Source: Ruaniaceae bacterium
GTDB lineage: Bacteria; Actinomycetota; Actinomycetes; Actinomycetales; Actinomycetaceae
Length of the DNA stretch: 6,442 bases
Direction of reading: 5' to 3'
NCBI GenBank assembly: GCA_030450655.1
Contig: JAKDIE010000085.1
Coordinates: 1-6,442 of the forward strand
In this document: piece after piece, positions 1-6,442 of the stretch
Numbering within the stretch: the stretch's first letter is position 1
Layout of the letters: each line of letters starts with the position of its first letter
Notes under the pieces: model-generated
Told to the model about the DNA's origin: nothing
What the model saw: the letters and a program-made list of their open reading frames with translations, nothing else
The model's database searches: none
Translations under genes and position numbers: made by a program

Positions 1-3
1 CAC

Positions 4-819
4 GTGAGTCACACAGTCGCACTGGTTCGGCACGACCGCGCGAATGTGGAGGCGCAGGCGCAGGCGGTCGAACGCGCAGTCGCCGAGCACGGTGGCACCC
101 TGCTGGACGAGTTGCACGCCATAGACGCAGACGTGGTCCTCGTCCTGGGCGGCGATGGAACCTTGCTCCGGGCTGCGGAGATCGTGCGCGGGCACCGCAT
201 TCCCGTGATCGGCGTCAATTTCGGACACGTGGGGTTCCTTGCCGAGGCCGAGCCCAGCGATGACATCGCCACGATTGCGCAACGCCTCGTGGATGGTGAC
301 TATTCGGTCGAAGCTCGCATGGCGATCGAGGTGACGGTCACCGAGCCCGATGGCACGGTGCAGACGGGCTGGGCGCTCAACGAGTGCGCGATCCTGAAGC
401 TGGATCGCGCACGCATGATTGACGTGACCCTCTCCGTGGACGGCCACGGGGTCTCGTCGTTCGGCTGTGACACCCTCGTGCTCGCCACCCCCACCGGCTC
501 CACCGCGTACGCGTTCTCCGGCGGCGGGCCGATCGTGTGGCCCGATACCGATGCACTACTCGCGGTTCCCGTGGCCGCACATGCGCTCTTCGCGCGTCCC
601 ATGGTGGTGGGCCCCAACTCGACCATTTCGGCCGAACTGGCCGACGGCGCCGAGCTCTCCCTGGATGGGCGCCGCACGATCATTGCCCCTGCGGGAAGCG
701 TTGTCACGGTCTCGCGCTCCGAGGAGCCAGTGCTTCTCGCGCGCCTCTACGACACGCCGTTCTCGGCCCGCCTCGTTGCCAAGTTCAACCTCCCTGTCGA
801 GGGCTGGCGCCGCCGATGA
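4..819 (+). CDS. nadK: NAD kinase
   Basis: Cytosolic NAD kinase (PpnK/NadK family), which phosphorylates NAD to NADP using ATP (actinobacterial enzymes may also use polyphosphate). The 271-residue product carries the family signatures in order: GGDGT at residues 49-53 (phosphate-donor and catalytic loop), the NE pair at 126-127 in the ALNE motif (NAD ribose contact), and the glycine-rich ATPTGSTAYAFSGGGP segment at 161-176. The C-terminus has the DGRR turn at 221-224 and ends FNLPVEGW, as in other actinobacterial NadKs. It is shorter than the mycobacterial enzyme (about 307 aa), mainly because the stretch before GGDGT is compact. The start is GTG at position 4, which gives a complete first beta strand (TVALVRH). 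Any ribosome-binding site lies outside the window, so an earlier start cannot be fully excluded. The stop overlaps the recN start (ATGA), implying translational coupling. Confidence 0.97.
   Translation: MSHTVALVRHDRANVEAQAQAVERAVAEHGGTLLDELHAIDADVVLVLGGDGTLLRAAEIVRGHRIPVIGVNFGHVGFLAEAEPSDDIATIAQRLVDGDYSVEARMAIEVTVTEPDGTVQTGWALNECAILKLDRARMIDVTLSVDGHGVSSFGCDTLVLATPTGSTAYAFSGGGPIVWPDTDALLAVPVAAHALFARPMVVGPNSTISAELADGAELSLDGRRTIIAPAGSVVTVSRSEEPVLLARLYDTPFSARLVAKFNLPVEGWRRR
799..803 (+). promoter_or_regulatory. Probable Shine-Dalgarno of recN
   Basis: GAGGG lies within the last codons of nadK, 12 nt before the recN ATG. The spacing is longer than optimal, so initiation of recN probably also relies on ribosomes finishing nadK at the overlapping ATGA. 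Confidence 0.4.
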
Positions 820-2477
820 TCGAGGAGCTTCGAATCCGCGGTATCGGCGTGTTCGAGGAGGCCAGCCTCCCGCTCCACCCCGGCCTCACCGCGCTCACTG
901 GCGAGACCGGCGCGGGCAAGACCATGATTCTCACGGGGCTCGGGCTCGTCACCGGCGAGAAGGCCGATGCCAGCCTGGTGCGCCACGGGGCGCTCCGTGC
1001 GGAGGCCGATGCGGTTCTCACGGACCCAACCTCTGGCCTCGAGCGGTGGGCTGAGAACTCCGGTGCCACGCTCGACGACGGCGCCCTCACCCTCTCCCGA
1101 GTGGTCCCCTCCGAGGGCCGTGCCCGGGCATTCCTTGGCGGACGCAGTGTCCCCGCGTCGATCCTGGCGGAGCTTGCGGCCGAGTACGTGACGGTGCACG
1201 GCCAGTCTGACCAGCAGCGGCTCCGCTCGCCCGCAGCGCAACGCGCGGCGCTCGACGAGGCCGGTGAGACTGGTGATCTCCTCGCCGAATACCGCGCGGC
1301 GTACGCGCGCCTGCGCGAGCTCGAGGCGCAGCGCGAGGAATGGGCGAGTGCCTCTGCGGGCCGCCTGCGCGAGCGCACGTCTCTCAGCGAGGCCGTGCGC
1401 GAGATCGATGATCTCGCGCCCACCGCAGGCGAAGACGACCAACTCCGGGCCCTCACGGAGCGCCTCACCAACGCCGATGAGCTGCGTTCCACGGTCGAGA
1501 ATTCCCACGCCACTCTCGGCGGCACGGAGATGGACGACGGCGTGCTGGGGAGCCTCGCGCACATCGAACAGGGCCTCGCGCACGCCGGGCGCCACGACGA
1601 CACGCTCACGCAGTGGTCCGCGCGCATCGCGGATACCGCCACCGAACTCTCCCAACTTCTCGGCGAACTCGCGGCGTACCGCGAAGGGATCGACGTGGAT
1701 CCCGCCGAGCTCGATCGAATCCACGAACGTCGCGCCGCCCTCGCCTCTCTCACCCGCCGCTGGGGCCCGGAGTTGGCGGATGTGTTGAACTGGGGCGAAC
1801 GGGCCCGCGCCCGCCTCGCGGAGATCGATTCGGAACCGGGCAGTCTTGACGAACTCGACCGCGCCGTTGGCGCCGCGCGAACTCGGGCCGAGACCCTCGC
1901 GGACCGGCTGCACACGAAACGTGCGGTGGCAGCGCAGCGAATCGCCGCCGTCGTCAATGGTGAACTCAACGGCCTGGCGATGAAGGATGCGCGCTTCGCT
2001 ATCGACGTGGTCGCTGCGGAGCTCGCTCCGTCCGGTCGCGATGAGGTGACATTCACGCTGGCAGCGCATGCGCAGGCCCCGCAGCGCCCCGTGGCGCAGG
2101 CCGCCTCCGGTGGTGAGCTCTCGCGCATCATGCTCGCGCTCGAACTCGCGCTCGCGAGCCGCGGTGAGCACACGTTCGTGTTCGACGAGGTGGACGCGGG
2201 GATCGGCGGCGCCACTGCCACGCAGGTGGCGCGGCGCCTGGCCGCACTGGCCGCGCACCACCAGGTCATCGTGGTCACGCACCTCCCGCAGGTCGCCGCG
2301 GCCGCGGATCGGCAGATCGCCGTCGTCAAAGCCACTAACACGGCGCCCGCCACCGCCAGGATTCTCGGCGAGGAGGAGCGCATCGAGGAGATCGCCCGGA
2401 TGCTCTCGGGTGAGATGTCTCCCACCGCGCGCCGACACGCCGCTGAGCTGATCGAGCGCAGTCGCGTGGCACGATAG
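816..2477 (+). CDS. recN: DNA repair protein RecN (SMC-like ATPase)
   Basis: RecN is an SMC-like ATPase that acts early in recombinational repair of double-strand breaks, holding DNA ends or sister DNAs together. The 553-residue product matches E. coli RecN in length (553) and is a little shorter than the mycobacterial protein. The N-terminal half-ATPase has MIEELRIRGIGVF and the Walker A GETGAGKT at 29-36, then a Q-loop region with HGQSDQQ at 128-134. A long Glu/Arg/Ala/Leu-rich stretch from about 145 to 370 looks like the RecN coiled-coil arm. The C-terminal half-ATPase has the ABC signature ASGGELSR at 430-437, Walker B with FDE (D457, E458), and the H-loop histidine H489 in VVTHLPQVA. The ATG at 816 fits the conserved N-terminus; the open frame extends back to 537, but that extension lies inside nadK. 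No LexA-type SOS box is visible just upstream, so expression probably comes from the nadK promoter. Confidence 0.97.
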   Translation: MIEELRIRGIGVFEEASLPLHPGLTALTGETGAGKTMILTGLGLVTGEKADASLVRHGALRAEADAVLTDPTSGLERWAENSGATLDDGALTLSRVVPSEGRARAFLGGRSVPASILAELAAEYVTVHGQSDQQRLRSPAAQRAALDEAGETGDLLAEYRAAYARLRELEAQREEWASASAGRLRERTSLSEAVREIDDLAPTAGEDDQLRALTERLTNADELRSTVENSHATLGGTEMDDGVLGSLAHIEQGLAHAGRHDDTLTQWSARIADTATELSQLLGELAAYREGIDVDPAELDRIHERRAALASLTRRWGPELADVLNWGERARARLAEIDSEPGSLDELDRAVGAARTRAETLADRLHTKRAVAAQRIAAVVNGELNGLAMKDARFAIDVVAAELAPSGRDEVTFTLAAHAQAPQRPVAQAASGGELSRIMLALELALASRGEHTFVFDEVDAGIGGATATQVARRLAALAAHHQVIVVTHLPQVAAAADRQIAVVKATNTAPATARILGEEERIEEIARMLSGEMSPTARRHAAELIERSRVAR

Positions 2478-2481
2478 CAAG

Positions 2482-3630
2482 GTGGCTTTAGGACGACGCC
2501 GCCCCGGCACTGGGGACCTCACGGGTACGGCCCGCATTGGCGCGCACGCCAAGGACGTCGCGCCGCAACTGAAGCGCGGGGACATCGCGATCATCGATCA
2601 TCCCGATCTCGATAGGATGAGCGCCGCAGCGTTGGTGGAGGCGAACCCCTCCGCAGTCTTGAACGCGGCACGCTCCACCACGGGGCGGTACCCGAATCTC
2701 GGGCCCGGTCTCCTGATTGAGGCGGGCGTGCCACTCATCGACGGTCTCGGTCCCGACGTTCTCGCGATCCGCGATGGCCGCACGGTCCGGGTCGAAGGCG
2801 CCGCAGTGTACGTGGGCAAGGAGTTGGTTGCGGAAGGCGTGCTCCAAGACCGCGAGAGCAACGAGGCCGCGCTGGATGACGCGCGCGCTGGCCTCCCGCT
2901 GCAGCTCGCCTCGTTTGCCGCCAGTACCGTTGAGTACCTCGACTCAGAGAAGGAGTTGCTGCTCGACGGCGTGGGCATCCCCACGCTCGCCACCGTTCTC
3001 ACGGGGCGCGAGGTTGTCGTGGTGACGCGCACTCCGGAGGCCGATTCCGAGCTCGCGGAACTAAGAAAGTTCATCAAGGAACGCAAGCCGCTCCTGATCG
3101 GCGTCGATGCCGGTGCGGATCTGCTCCTGGCCGCCAAGATGACGCCCCACATCATCGTGGCGGACATGAGTGCGCTCTCTGACGGCGCGCTGCGTTGCGG
3201 CGCGGAACTCGTGGCGCATGGTCCGCGTGGCGAACGGCCCGCCGGTATCAAGCGCGTTGAGGAACTCGGGGTGGAGCATGCGCAGCTCTTGACCGCGGGC
3301 ACCGCAGAGGACGCGGCCCTCATCCTCGCCAGCGCGAAAGGCGCGGAGCTCGTGGTGACCGTTGGTTCCCACACCTCGCTCGCCGAGTTCCTGGACCGTG
3401 GCCGCGCCGGGATGTCGTCTGGATTCCTGACACGCCTCGCGATCGGGCCGAGCCTGGTGGCCGCCCCAACCGTGGCGCGTCTCCACCGCCCCCACATCGC
3501 CACGTGGCAACTCGTGATGCTCGTCCTCGCTGCGTTCATCGCGTTGGGCGTGGCGCTCTATTCCACCGATGTGGGCCAGGCGCTCACTCAGTTGCTCGGC
3601 ACCCTATTCGAAGGAGACGGCGTTGGTTAG
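2482..3630 (+). CDS. steA: SteA-like cell-separation protein (TPK-like domain plus C-terminal membrane anchor)
   Basis: Resembles SteA (M. tuberculosis Rv1697 family), a protein with a thiamine-pyrophosphokinase-like fold that in Corynebacterineae works with SteB at the division site to promote daughter-cell separation. The 382-residue product has the conserved GRYPNLGP segment near residues 68-75, the LLIDGVGIP-type core (here LLLDGVGIP) around 160, a TPK-like region from roughly 170 to 330 including LRCGAELV and FLTRLAIGPSLV, and one hydrophobic segment at about 343-360 (QLVMLVLAAFIALGVALY). This predicts a large cytoplasmic part and a roughly 20-residue external tail. The motif expected to read GD-M-DS in many relatives is ADMSALSD at 227-234, so the small-molecule site looks degenerate. 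The GTG start gives a normal short lead into DLTGTARI but has no clear Shine-Dalgarno; it lies 4 nt after the recN stop, suggesting re-initiation. The exact biochemical role is unknown. Confidence 0.9.
   Translation: MALGRRRPGTGDLTGTARIGAHAKDVAPQLKRGDIAIIDHPDLDRMSAAALVEANPSAVLNAARSTTGRYPNLGPGLLIEAGVPLIDGLGPDVLAIRDGRTVRVEGAAVYVGKELVAEGVLQDRESNEAALDDARAGLPLQLASFAASTVEYLDSEKELLLDGVGIPTLATVLTGREVVVVTRTPEADSELAELRKFIKERKPLLIGVDAGADLLLAAKMTPHIIVADMSALSDGALRCGAELVAHGPRGERPAGIKRVEELGVEHAQLLTAGTAEDAALILASAKGAELVVTVGSHTSLAEFLDRGRAGMSSGFLTRLAIGPSLVAAPTVARLHRPHIATWQLVMLVLAAFIALGVALYSTDVGQALTQLLGTLFEGDGVG
3612..3616 (+). promoter_or_regulatory. Shine-Dalgarno that fixes the TTG start of steB
   Basis: AGGAG sits inside the end of steA, with 6 nt separating it from TTG at 3623. 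This near-ideal spacing picks TTG over the ATG at 3569, which has no comparable site and would lengthen the overlap with steA to 62 nt. Confidence 0.75.
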
Positions 3631-4558
3631 TTTCCGCCACCACCTGGTATCGATCATTGCGATCTTCCTCGCGCTCGCTGTGGGAGTTGCGCTCGGCGCG
3701 GGGCCCCTGCGCGATGGCGCCACCGATCTGATGGCAGGACAGAACGCCGAGATCACCGCCGAACGCGATCAGCTTCTGGCCGATCGGGACGCGGCCACCA
3801 CCGAGATCGCAGGCCGCGATTCCGTCATCGATGCCATGGCAAGCTCCCTGTCCGACGGCGTCCTCGTGGGCGTCTCGGTGGGTCTTCTCACCCTTCCCGG
3901 CAGTGAGGGTGAGGACATCGATGCCATCCTCGCGGAACTCACCGCTGCGGGTGCGTCGATCGCATTCGAGACTGCCGTGACGGAGGATTGGGCGGCCGCG
4001 GATCTGGCGTTCCGGCAGAGCTACAGCGGCCAGGTGGCCGGCTACCTGGCCGAGCGCGCGCCGTCGGACGCCACTCCCGAGTATGTGCTGGCGGCCGCGC
4101 TCGCGCAGGTCGTGACCGGGGGAGAGGACGCCGCGACCATCGGCGAGCTCCTCATGGCCGGTGACGCGCCGTTCGTGGCCGAGGTTCCCGATGTGTCCGC
4201 GGCCGTGTACGTCGTCGTCGGTCCTCGGGTGGTGTCCGATGCGATCGACTGGGCCCCCGTCCTTTCGGCACTCGGCGGCTCAGCGCCCGCCGTGGGGATT
4301 GGCGATGGGGTGACCGTCCCAGCTCGCGCCGCTGGCTCGGACGCGAGCACGGTTGATTCCTTGCCGGCACCGTTCGCCGTCGATCTGCTGCCACTGGCCG
4401 TTGCTGCGGAAATCGCCGGTGACGGAGGGCACTGGGGTGTCCTCGAGGACGCGACGGGTCTCGTGCCTCCTCGTGTGATCCAGACCGATCCTGTCGAGGA
4501 ATCTGCCGAGGAGCCCGCTGCGGTTCCGGAGAGCACCACAGAAGGATCGGACGAGTAG
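3623..4558 (+). CDS. steB: SteB / MctB-like membrane-anchored protein (DUF3186 family)
   Basis: Member of the family of M. tuberculosis Rv1698 (MctB), called SteB in corynebacteria. It has been linked both to copper homeostasis and, with SteA, to cell separation. The start is TTG, giving MVSFRHHLVSIIAIFLALAV, the typical N-terminus; the 311-residue length agrees with the roughly 314 aa of the mycobacterial protein. A membrane segment spans about 8-27, followed by a probable short coiled coil at 38-75 and an extracytoplasmic alpha/beta domain. The family-typical STVDSLPAPFAV and GDGGHWG (H270) elements lie at 242-272. The last 25 residues form an acidic, Ser/Pro/Thr-rich tail that looks disordered. 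The gene overlaps steA by 8 nt and is surely co-translated, which supports a SteA-SteB membrane complex. The product has no cysteine, so a copper role is not evident from sequence. The family call is good; the function is inferred. Confidence 0.88.
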   Translation: MVSFRHHLVSIIAIFLALAVGVALGAGPLRDGATDLMAGQNAEITAERDQLLADRDAATTEIAGRDSVIDAMASSLSDGVLVGVSVGLLTLPGSEGEDIDAILAELTAAGASIAFETAVTEDWAAADLAFRQSYSGQVAGYLAERAPSDATPEYVLAAALAQVVTGGEDAATIGELLMAGDAPFVAEVPDVSAAVYVVVGPRVVSDAIDWAPVLSALGGSAPAVGIGDGVTVPARAAGSDASTVDSLPAPFAVDLLPLAVAAEIAGDGGHWGVLEDATGLVPPRVIQTDPVEESAEEPAAVPESTTEGSDE

Positions 4559-4620
4559 CCCACACGGAGGTGGCGCAGGCTGGTAGCGATGGCGTCGCGC
4601 CGGGCGCCGGGTCTCGGTAC

Positions 4621-4633
4621 ATGTTCGAAACAT
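4621..4633 (+). repeat. Short inverted repeat upstream of pyrG
   Basis: ATGTT-CGA-AACAT has perfect 5-bp arms around a 3-nt centre. It sits about where the -35 region of the proposed pyrG promoter would fall, so it could be an operator half or whole. A 5-bp arm could also arise by chance, and no regulator can be named. Confidence 0.35.
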
Positions 4634-4641
4634 CCGTGGGA

Positions 4642-4647
4642 TAAAGT
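4642..4647 (+). promoter_or_regulatory. Candidate -10 element of a pyrG promoter
   Basis: TAAAGT fits the TANNNT pattern of actinobacterial housekeeping -10 elements and lies in the only AT-rich patch between steB and pyrG. It ends 8 nt before the pyrG GTG, so transcription would begin at or within a few bases of the start codon, giving a leaderless or nearly leaderless mRNA. No good TTGACA-like -35 is seen at the right distance. The assignment is inferred from sequence alone. Confidence 0.4.
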
Positions 4648-4655
4648 GAGGGCCC

Positions 4656-6305
4656 GTGGTCACTAGTTCCGGAATTCCGCGTCATATCTTCGTTACCGGC
4701 GGGGTGGTCTCTTCGCTCGGTAAGGGACTCACCGCCTCGTCTCTGGGGCATCTCTTGAGGGGCCGCGGGCTCTCAGTCGCGATGCAGAAGCTCGATCCGT
4801 ACATCAACGTCGATCCTGGGACCATGAATCCTTTCCAGCACGGCGAGGTTTTCGTGACCGCCGATGGCACGGAGGCGGATCTCGACATCGGCCACTACGA
4901 ACGCTTCCTCGATGTGGAGCTTTCGGGGGACGCGAACGCCACCACCGGCCAGGTGTACTCGGAGGTCATCGCCAAGGAACGCCGCGGCGAGTATCTGGGG
5001 GATACCGTCCAAGTAATTCCGCACATCGTGGATGAGATCAAGCGGCGCATGCGTGCCCAGGCCGCGCCCGCGAACGGCGAGGTGCCGGACGTCATCATCA
5101 CTGAGATCGGCGGCACGGTGGGTGACATCGAGTCGCAGCCGTTCCTCGAGGCCGCGCGCCAGGTGCGACAGGAGCTTGGCCGCAGCAACGTGTTCTTCGT
5201 GCACGTCTCGCTCGTGCCGTACATCGAGACCGCCGGTGAACTGAAGACGAAGCCCACCCAGCACTCGGTGGCGCAACTTCGTTCGATCGGCGTACAGCCC
5301 GATGTGATCGTGTGCCGTACGGATCGCGAACTCCCGGAGGGCGTGAAGAAGAAGCTCGCGCTGATGTGCGACGTCGATCCGGAAGGCGTCGTGACCTGCC
5401 AGGACGCGTCATCGATCTACGAGATTCCGCGCGTCTTGCACGCCGAGGGCCTGGACGCGTACGTGGTGCGCCGGCTGAACCTCGCCTTCCACGACGTGGA
5501 CTGGACAGAGTGGAACCGGCTCCTCGATCGCGTGCACAACCCCACGCGCACCGTGGAAATCGCGCTGGTGGGCAAGTACATCGACCTGCCCGATGCCTAC
5601 CTCTCGATCACGGAGGCACTGCGGGCCGGCGGCTTCCATCACGGGGCGAAGGTCGAGATCCGCTGGGTTGCATCGGACACGTGCGAAACCCCTGATGGCG
5701 CCGCAGAGGCACTGGCAGGGGTCGACGGCGTCCTGGTGCCCGGCGGCTTCGGCGTGCGCGGGATCGAGGGCAAGCTGGGCGCGTTGCGCCACACACGCGA
5801 GAACGGGATCCCCACGCTCGGCATCTGCCTCGGCCTGCAGTGCATGGTGATCGAGTTCGCGCGCACCGTGCTGGGGCTCGGTACGGCGTCGTCGTCGGAG
5901 TTCGATCCGGGCACGAATCACGCGGTGGTCGCCACGATGCAGGAGCAGCTTTCGATCGTCGACGGCGAGGGGGACCTGGGTGGGACGATGCGCCTCGGGA
6001 ACTACCCGGCCGTGCTTCGCCCCGGCAGCGTGGCTTCCCGCACCTACGGCGCCGCCGAGACTCTCGAACGCCACCGGCACCGGTACGAGGTCAACAACGC
6101 CTACCGTGGCGAGCTTGAGGCGGCTGGCATGATCGTTTCCGGCGAGTCCCCGGACTCGTCGCTGGTGGAGTTCGTCGAAGTAGAGGGGCACCCCTTCTAT
6201 GTGGGCACGCAGGCGCACCCCGAGTTTCGTTCGCGTCCCACCCGCGCGCACCCGCTCTTCGCCGGGCTGATCGGCGCGGCCATCGAGTATCAGGAGGCAC
6301 GATGA
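4656..6305 (+). CDS. pyrG: CTP synthase (glutamine-hydrolysing)
   Basis: Cytosolic CTP synthase, the last step of de novo pyrimidine nucleotide synthesis: UTP + ATP + glutamine give CTP + ADP + phosphate + glutamate. The 549-residue product is full length and closely follows the E. coli enzyme. The N-terminal amidoligase domain (about 10-275) has [20 protein letters not shown] with P-loop lysine K23, [21 protein letters not shown] from 45, [10 protein letters not shown] at 75-84, [11 protein letters not shown] at 150-160 (metal-binding E150), and KTKPTQHS at 197-204. The class I glutamine amidotransferase domain (about 300-545) has PGGFGVRG at 362-369, the nucleophile C391 in GICLGLQ, and H521/E523 in AHPEF, so the catalytic triad is intact. 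GTG at 4656 is the first possible start, because an in-frame TGA lies three codons upstream at 4647-4649. A weak GAGGG lies only 3 nt before it, so initiation may be leaderless. The stop overlaps the next gene by ATGA. Confidence 0.99.
   Translation: MVTSSGIPRHIFVTGGVVSSLGKGLTASSLGHLLRGRGLSVAMQKLDPYINVDPGTMNPFQHGEVFVTADGTEADLDIGHYERFLDVELSGDANATTGQVYSEVIAKERRGEYLGDTVQVIPHIVDEIKRRMRAQAAPANGEVPDVIITEIGGTVGDIESQPFLEAARQVRQELGRSNVFFVHVSLVPYIETAGELKTKPTQHSVAQLRSIGVQPDVIVCRTDRELPEGVKKKLALMCDVDPEGVVTCQDASSIYEIPRVLHAEGLDAYVVRRLNLAFHDVDWTEWNRLLDRVHNPTRTVEIALVGKYIDLPDAYLSITEALRAGGFHHGAKVEIRWVASDTCETPDGAAEALAGVDGVLVPGGFGVRGIEGKLGALRHTRENGIPTLGICLGLQCMVIEFARTVLGLGTASSSEFDPGTNHAVVATMQEQLSIVDGEGDLGGTMRLGNYPAVLRPGSVASRTYGAAETLERHRHRYEVNNAYRGELEAAGMIVSGESPDSSLVEFVEVEGHPFYVGTQAHPEFRSRPTRAHPLFAGLIGAAIEYQEAR
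6292..6297 (+). promoter_or_regulatory. Shine-Dalgarno of the NUDIX gene
   Basis: A perfect AGGAGG occurs in the last codons of pyrG, 4 nt before ATG at 6302. It supports that start and efficient co-translation with pyrG. Confidence 0.75.
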
Positions 6306-6442
6306 TCGCCGATTCGAAGGGCGCCAAGCGGACGCTGAGCCGCGTCGAGGAGTGGCGCGGGCCGATCTTCAGCATCGCCACGGAGGAGATCGAGGCGGGC
6401 GGAACGCGGGTTGCCAGGAACTTCATGGATCACCCGGGCGCC
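6302..6442 (+). CDS. NUDIX hydrolase, probable ADP-ribose pyrophosphatase (5' part only)
   Basis: Only the first 47 codons lie in the window and the frame is open to the right edge. The visible part, [17 protein letters not shown] and then [11 protein letters not shown], resembles the N-terminal strands that precede the NUDIX box in ADP-ribose pyrophosphatase-like proteins, where a segment of the form E(H)xGAV leads into the fold. A NUDIX hydrolase follows pyrG in many actinobacteria (for example Rv1700). Such enzymes cleave ADP-ribose or related nucleoside diphosphate derivatives to AMP and a sugar phosphate. The catalytic GX5EX7REUXEEXGU box is beyond the edge, so activity and substrate cannot be judged. 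The ATG start overlaps the pyrG stop (ATGA) and has a perfect Shine-Dalgarno, so the two are probably one transcription unit. Confidence 0.75.
   Translation, partial: MIADSKGAKRTLSRVEEWRGPIFSIATEEIEAGGTRVARNFMDHPGA

Larger units (their letters stand above)
4559..4655 (+). other. Only intergenic gap (steB-pyrG), 97 nt
   Basis: This is the only non-coding stretch in the window. Its first half is GC-rich with short self-complementary words (GCGC at 4597-4600 and 4604-4607) but no T-tract, so no convincing intrinsic terminator is seen. Its second half is locally AT-richer and holds an inverted repeat and a -10-like hexamer that may drive pyrG. No ORF or RNA gene is apparent here. Confidence 0.8.

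Noticed and set aside
537..815. N-terminal extension of the recN frame
   Set aside because: The extra 93 residues overlap nadK in another frame, are Arg/Gly-rich and unlike any RecN. The conserved protein begins at the ATG at 816.
747..2594. 615-codon open frame on the - strand covering all of recN, with a second - strand frame at 785-2425
   Set aside because: The + strand frame encodes unmistakable RecN with all ATPase motifs. The antisense products are Arg/Ala/Ser-rich, low-complexity translations with no recognisable family, as expected when G/C-ending codons suppress stops on the opposite strand.
2598..3539. 313-codon - strand frame opposite steA
   Set aside because: It is a compositional shadow of steA: Ser/Arg/Ala-rich, no motifs and no independent ribosome-binding context.
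3569..3622. Upstream ATG as the start of SteB
   Set aside because: It would add 18 residues not typical of the family and has no ribosome-binding site. The TTG at 3623 has a well-spaced AGGAG.
4591..4608. GC-rich dyads as a rho-independent terminator after steB
   Set aside because: Stems are only about 4-5 bp with very small or mismatched loops, and no T-run follows. Such words are expected by chance in this base composition.
4613..4628. LexA (SOS) box upstream of pyrG, suggested by the GTTCGA half-site
   Set aside because: With the required 4-nt spacer the left half is CTCGGT, which does not match TCGAAC, and pyrG is not an expected SOS gene.
4648..4660. Bacillus-type pyrG attenuation by G-tract reiteration (GGGCCC before the start codon)
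   Set aside because: That mechanism needs a GGGC transcript start and a leader terminator before the gene. Here there is no room for a leader terminator between the proposed promoter and the GTG.
5409..6251. 280-codon - strand frame opposite pyrG
   Set aside because: It lies wholly opposite the glutaminase half of a clearly intact pyrG. The product is Arg/Ala/His-rich with no family resemblance.

Overview
The window is GC-rich chromosomal DNA from an actinobacterium. The evidence is strong G/C preference at third codon positions, GTG and TTG start codons, tightly packed co-directional genes, and above all the gene order nadK - recN - steA - steB (mctB-like) - pyrG - NUDIX hydrolase. That order is a well-known conserved core block in Actinobacteria; in Mycobacterium tuberculosis it corresponds to the stretch ending around Rv1697-Rv1698-pyrG-Rv1700. 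The genus cannot be fixed from this sequence. A Micrococcales-type organism is plausible but not shown.

Layout: all six genes lie on the + strand and coding density is very high. NAD kinase (4-819) overlaps recN (816-2477) by an ATGA junction. A 4-nt gap leads to steA (2482-3630), which overlaps steB (3623-4558) by 8 nt; steB has a TTG start behind a good Shine-Dalgarno. A 97-nt gap (4559-4655) is the only non-coding stretch and probably carries a promoter for pyrG (4656-6305). pyrG overlaps the NUDIX gene by another ATGA, and that last gene runs off the right edge after 47 codons. No RNA genes, mobile elements, CRISPR arrays, notable repeats or signs of recent transfer were found.

Functionally the block mixes housekeeping roles: NADP supply (NadK), double-strand-break repair (RecN), a membrane pair implicated in daughter-cell separation (SteA/SteB), CTP synthesis (PyrG), and probable ADP-ribose or nucleotide-sugar clean-up (NUDIX). 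The spacing suggests nadK-recN-steA-steB are translated as one coupled unit and pyrG-nudix as a second.

I do not see a previously undescribed system. The points most worth a second look are a degenerate thiamine-pyrophosphokinase-like motif in SteA, a possible leaderless pyrG promoter with a small inverted repeat just upstream, and the lack of cysteine in a protein whose family is often annotated as a copper transporter.
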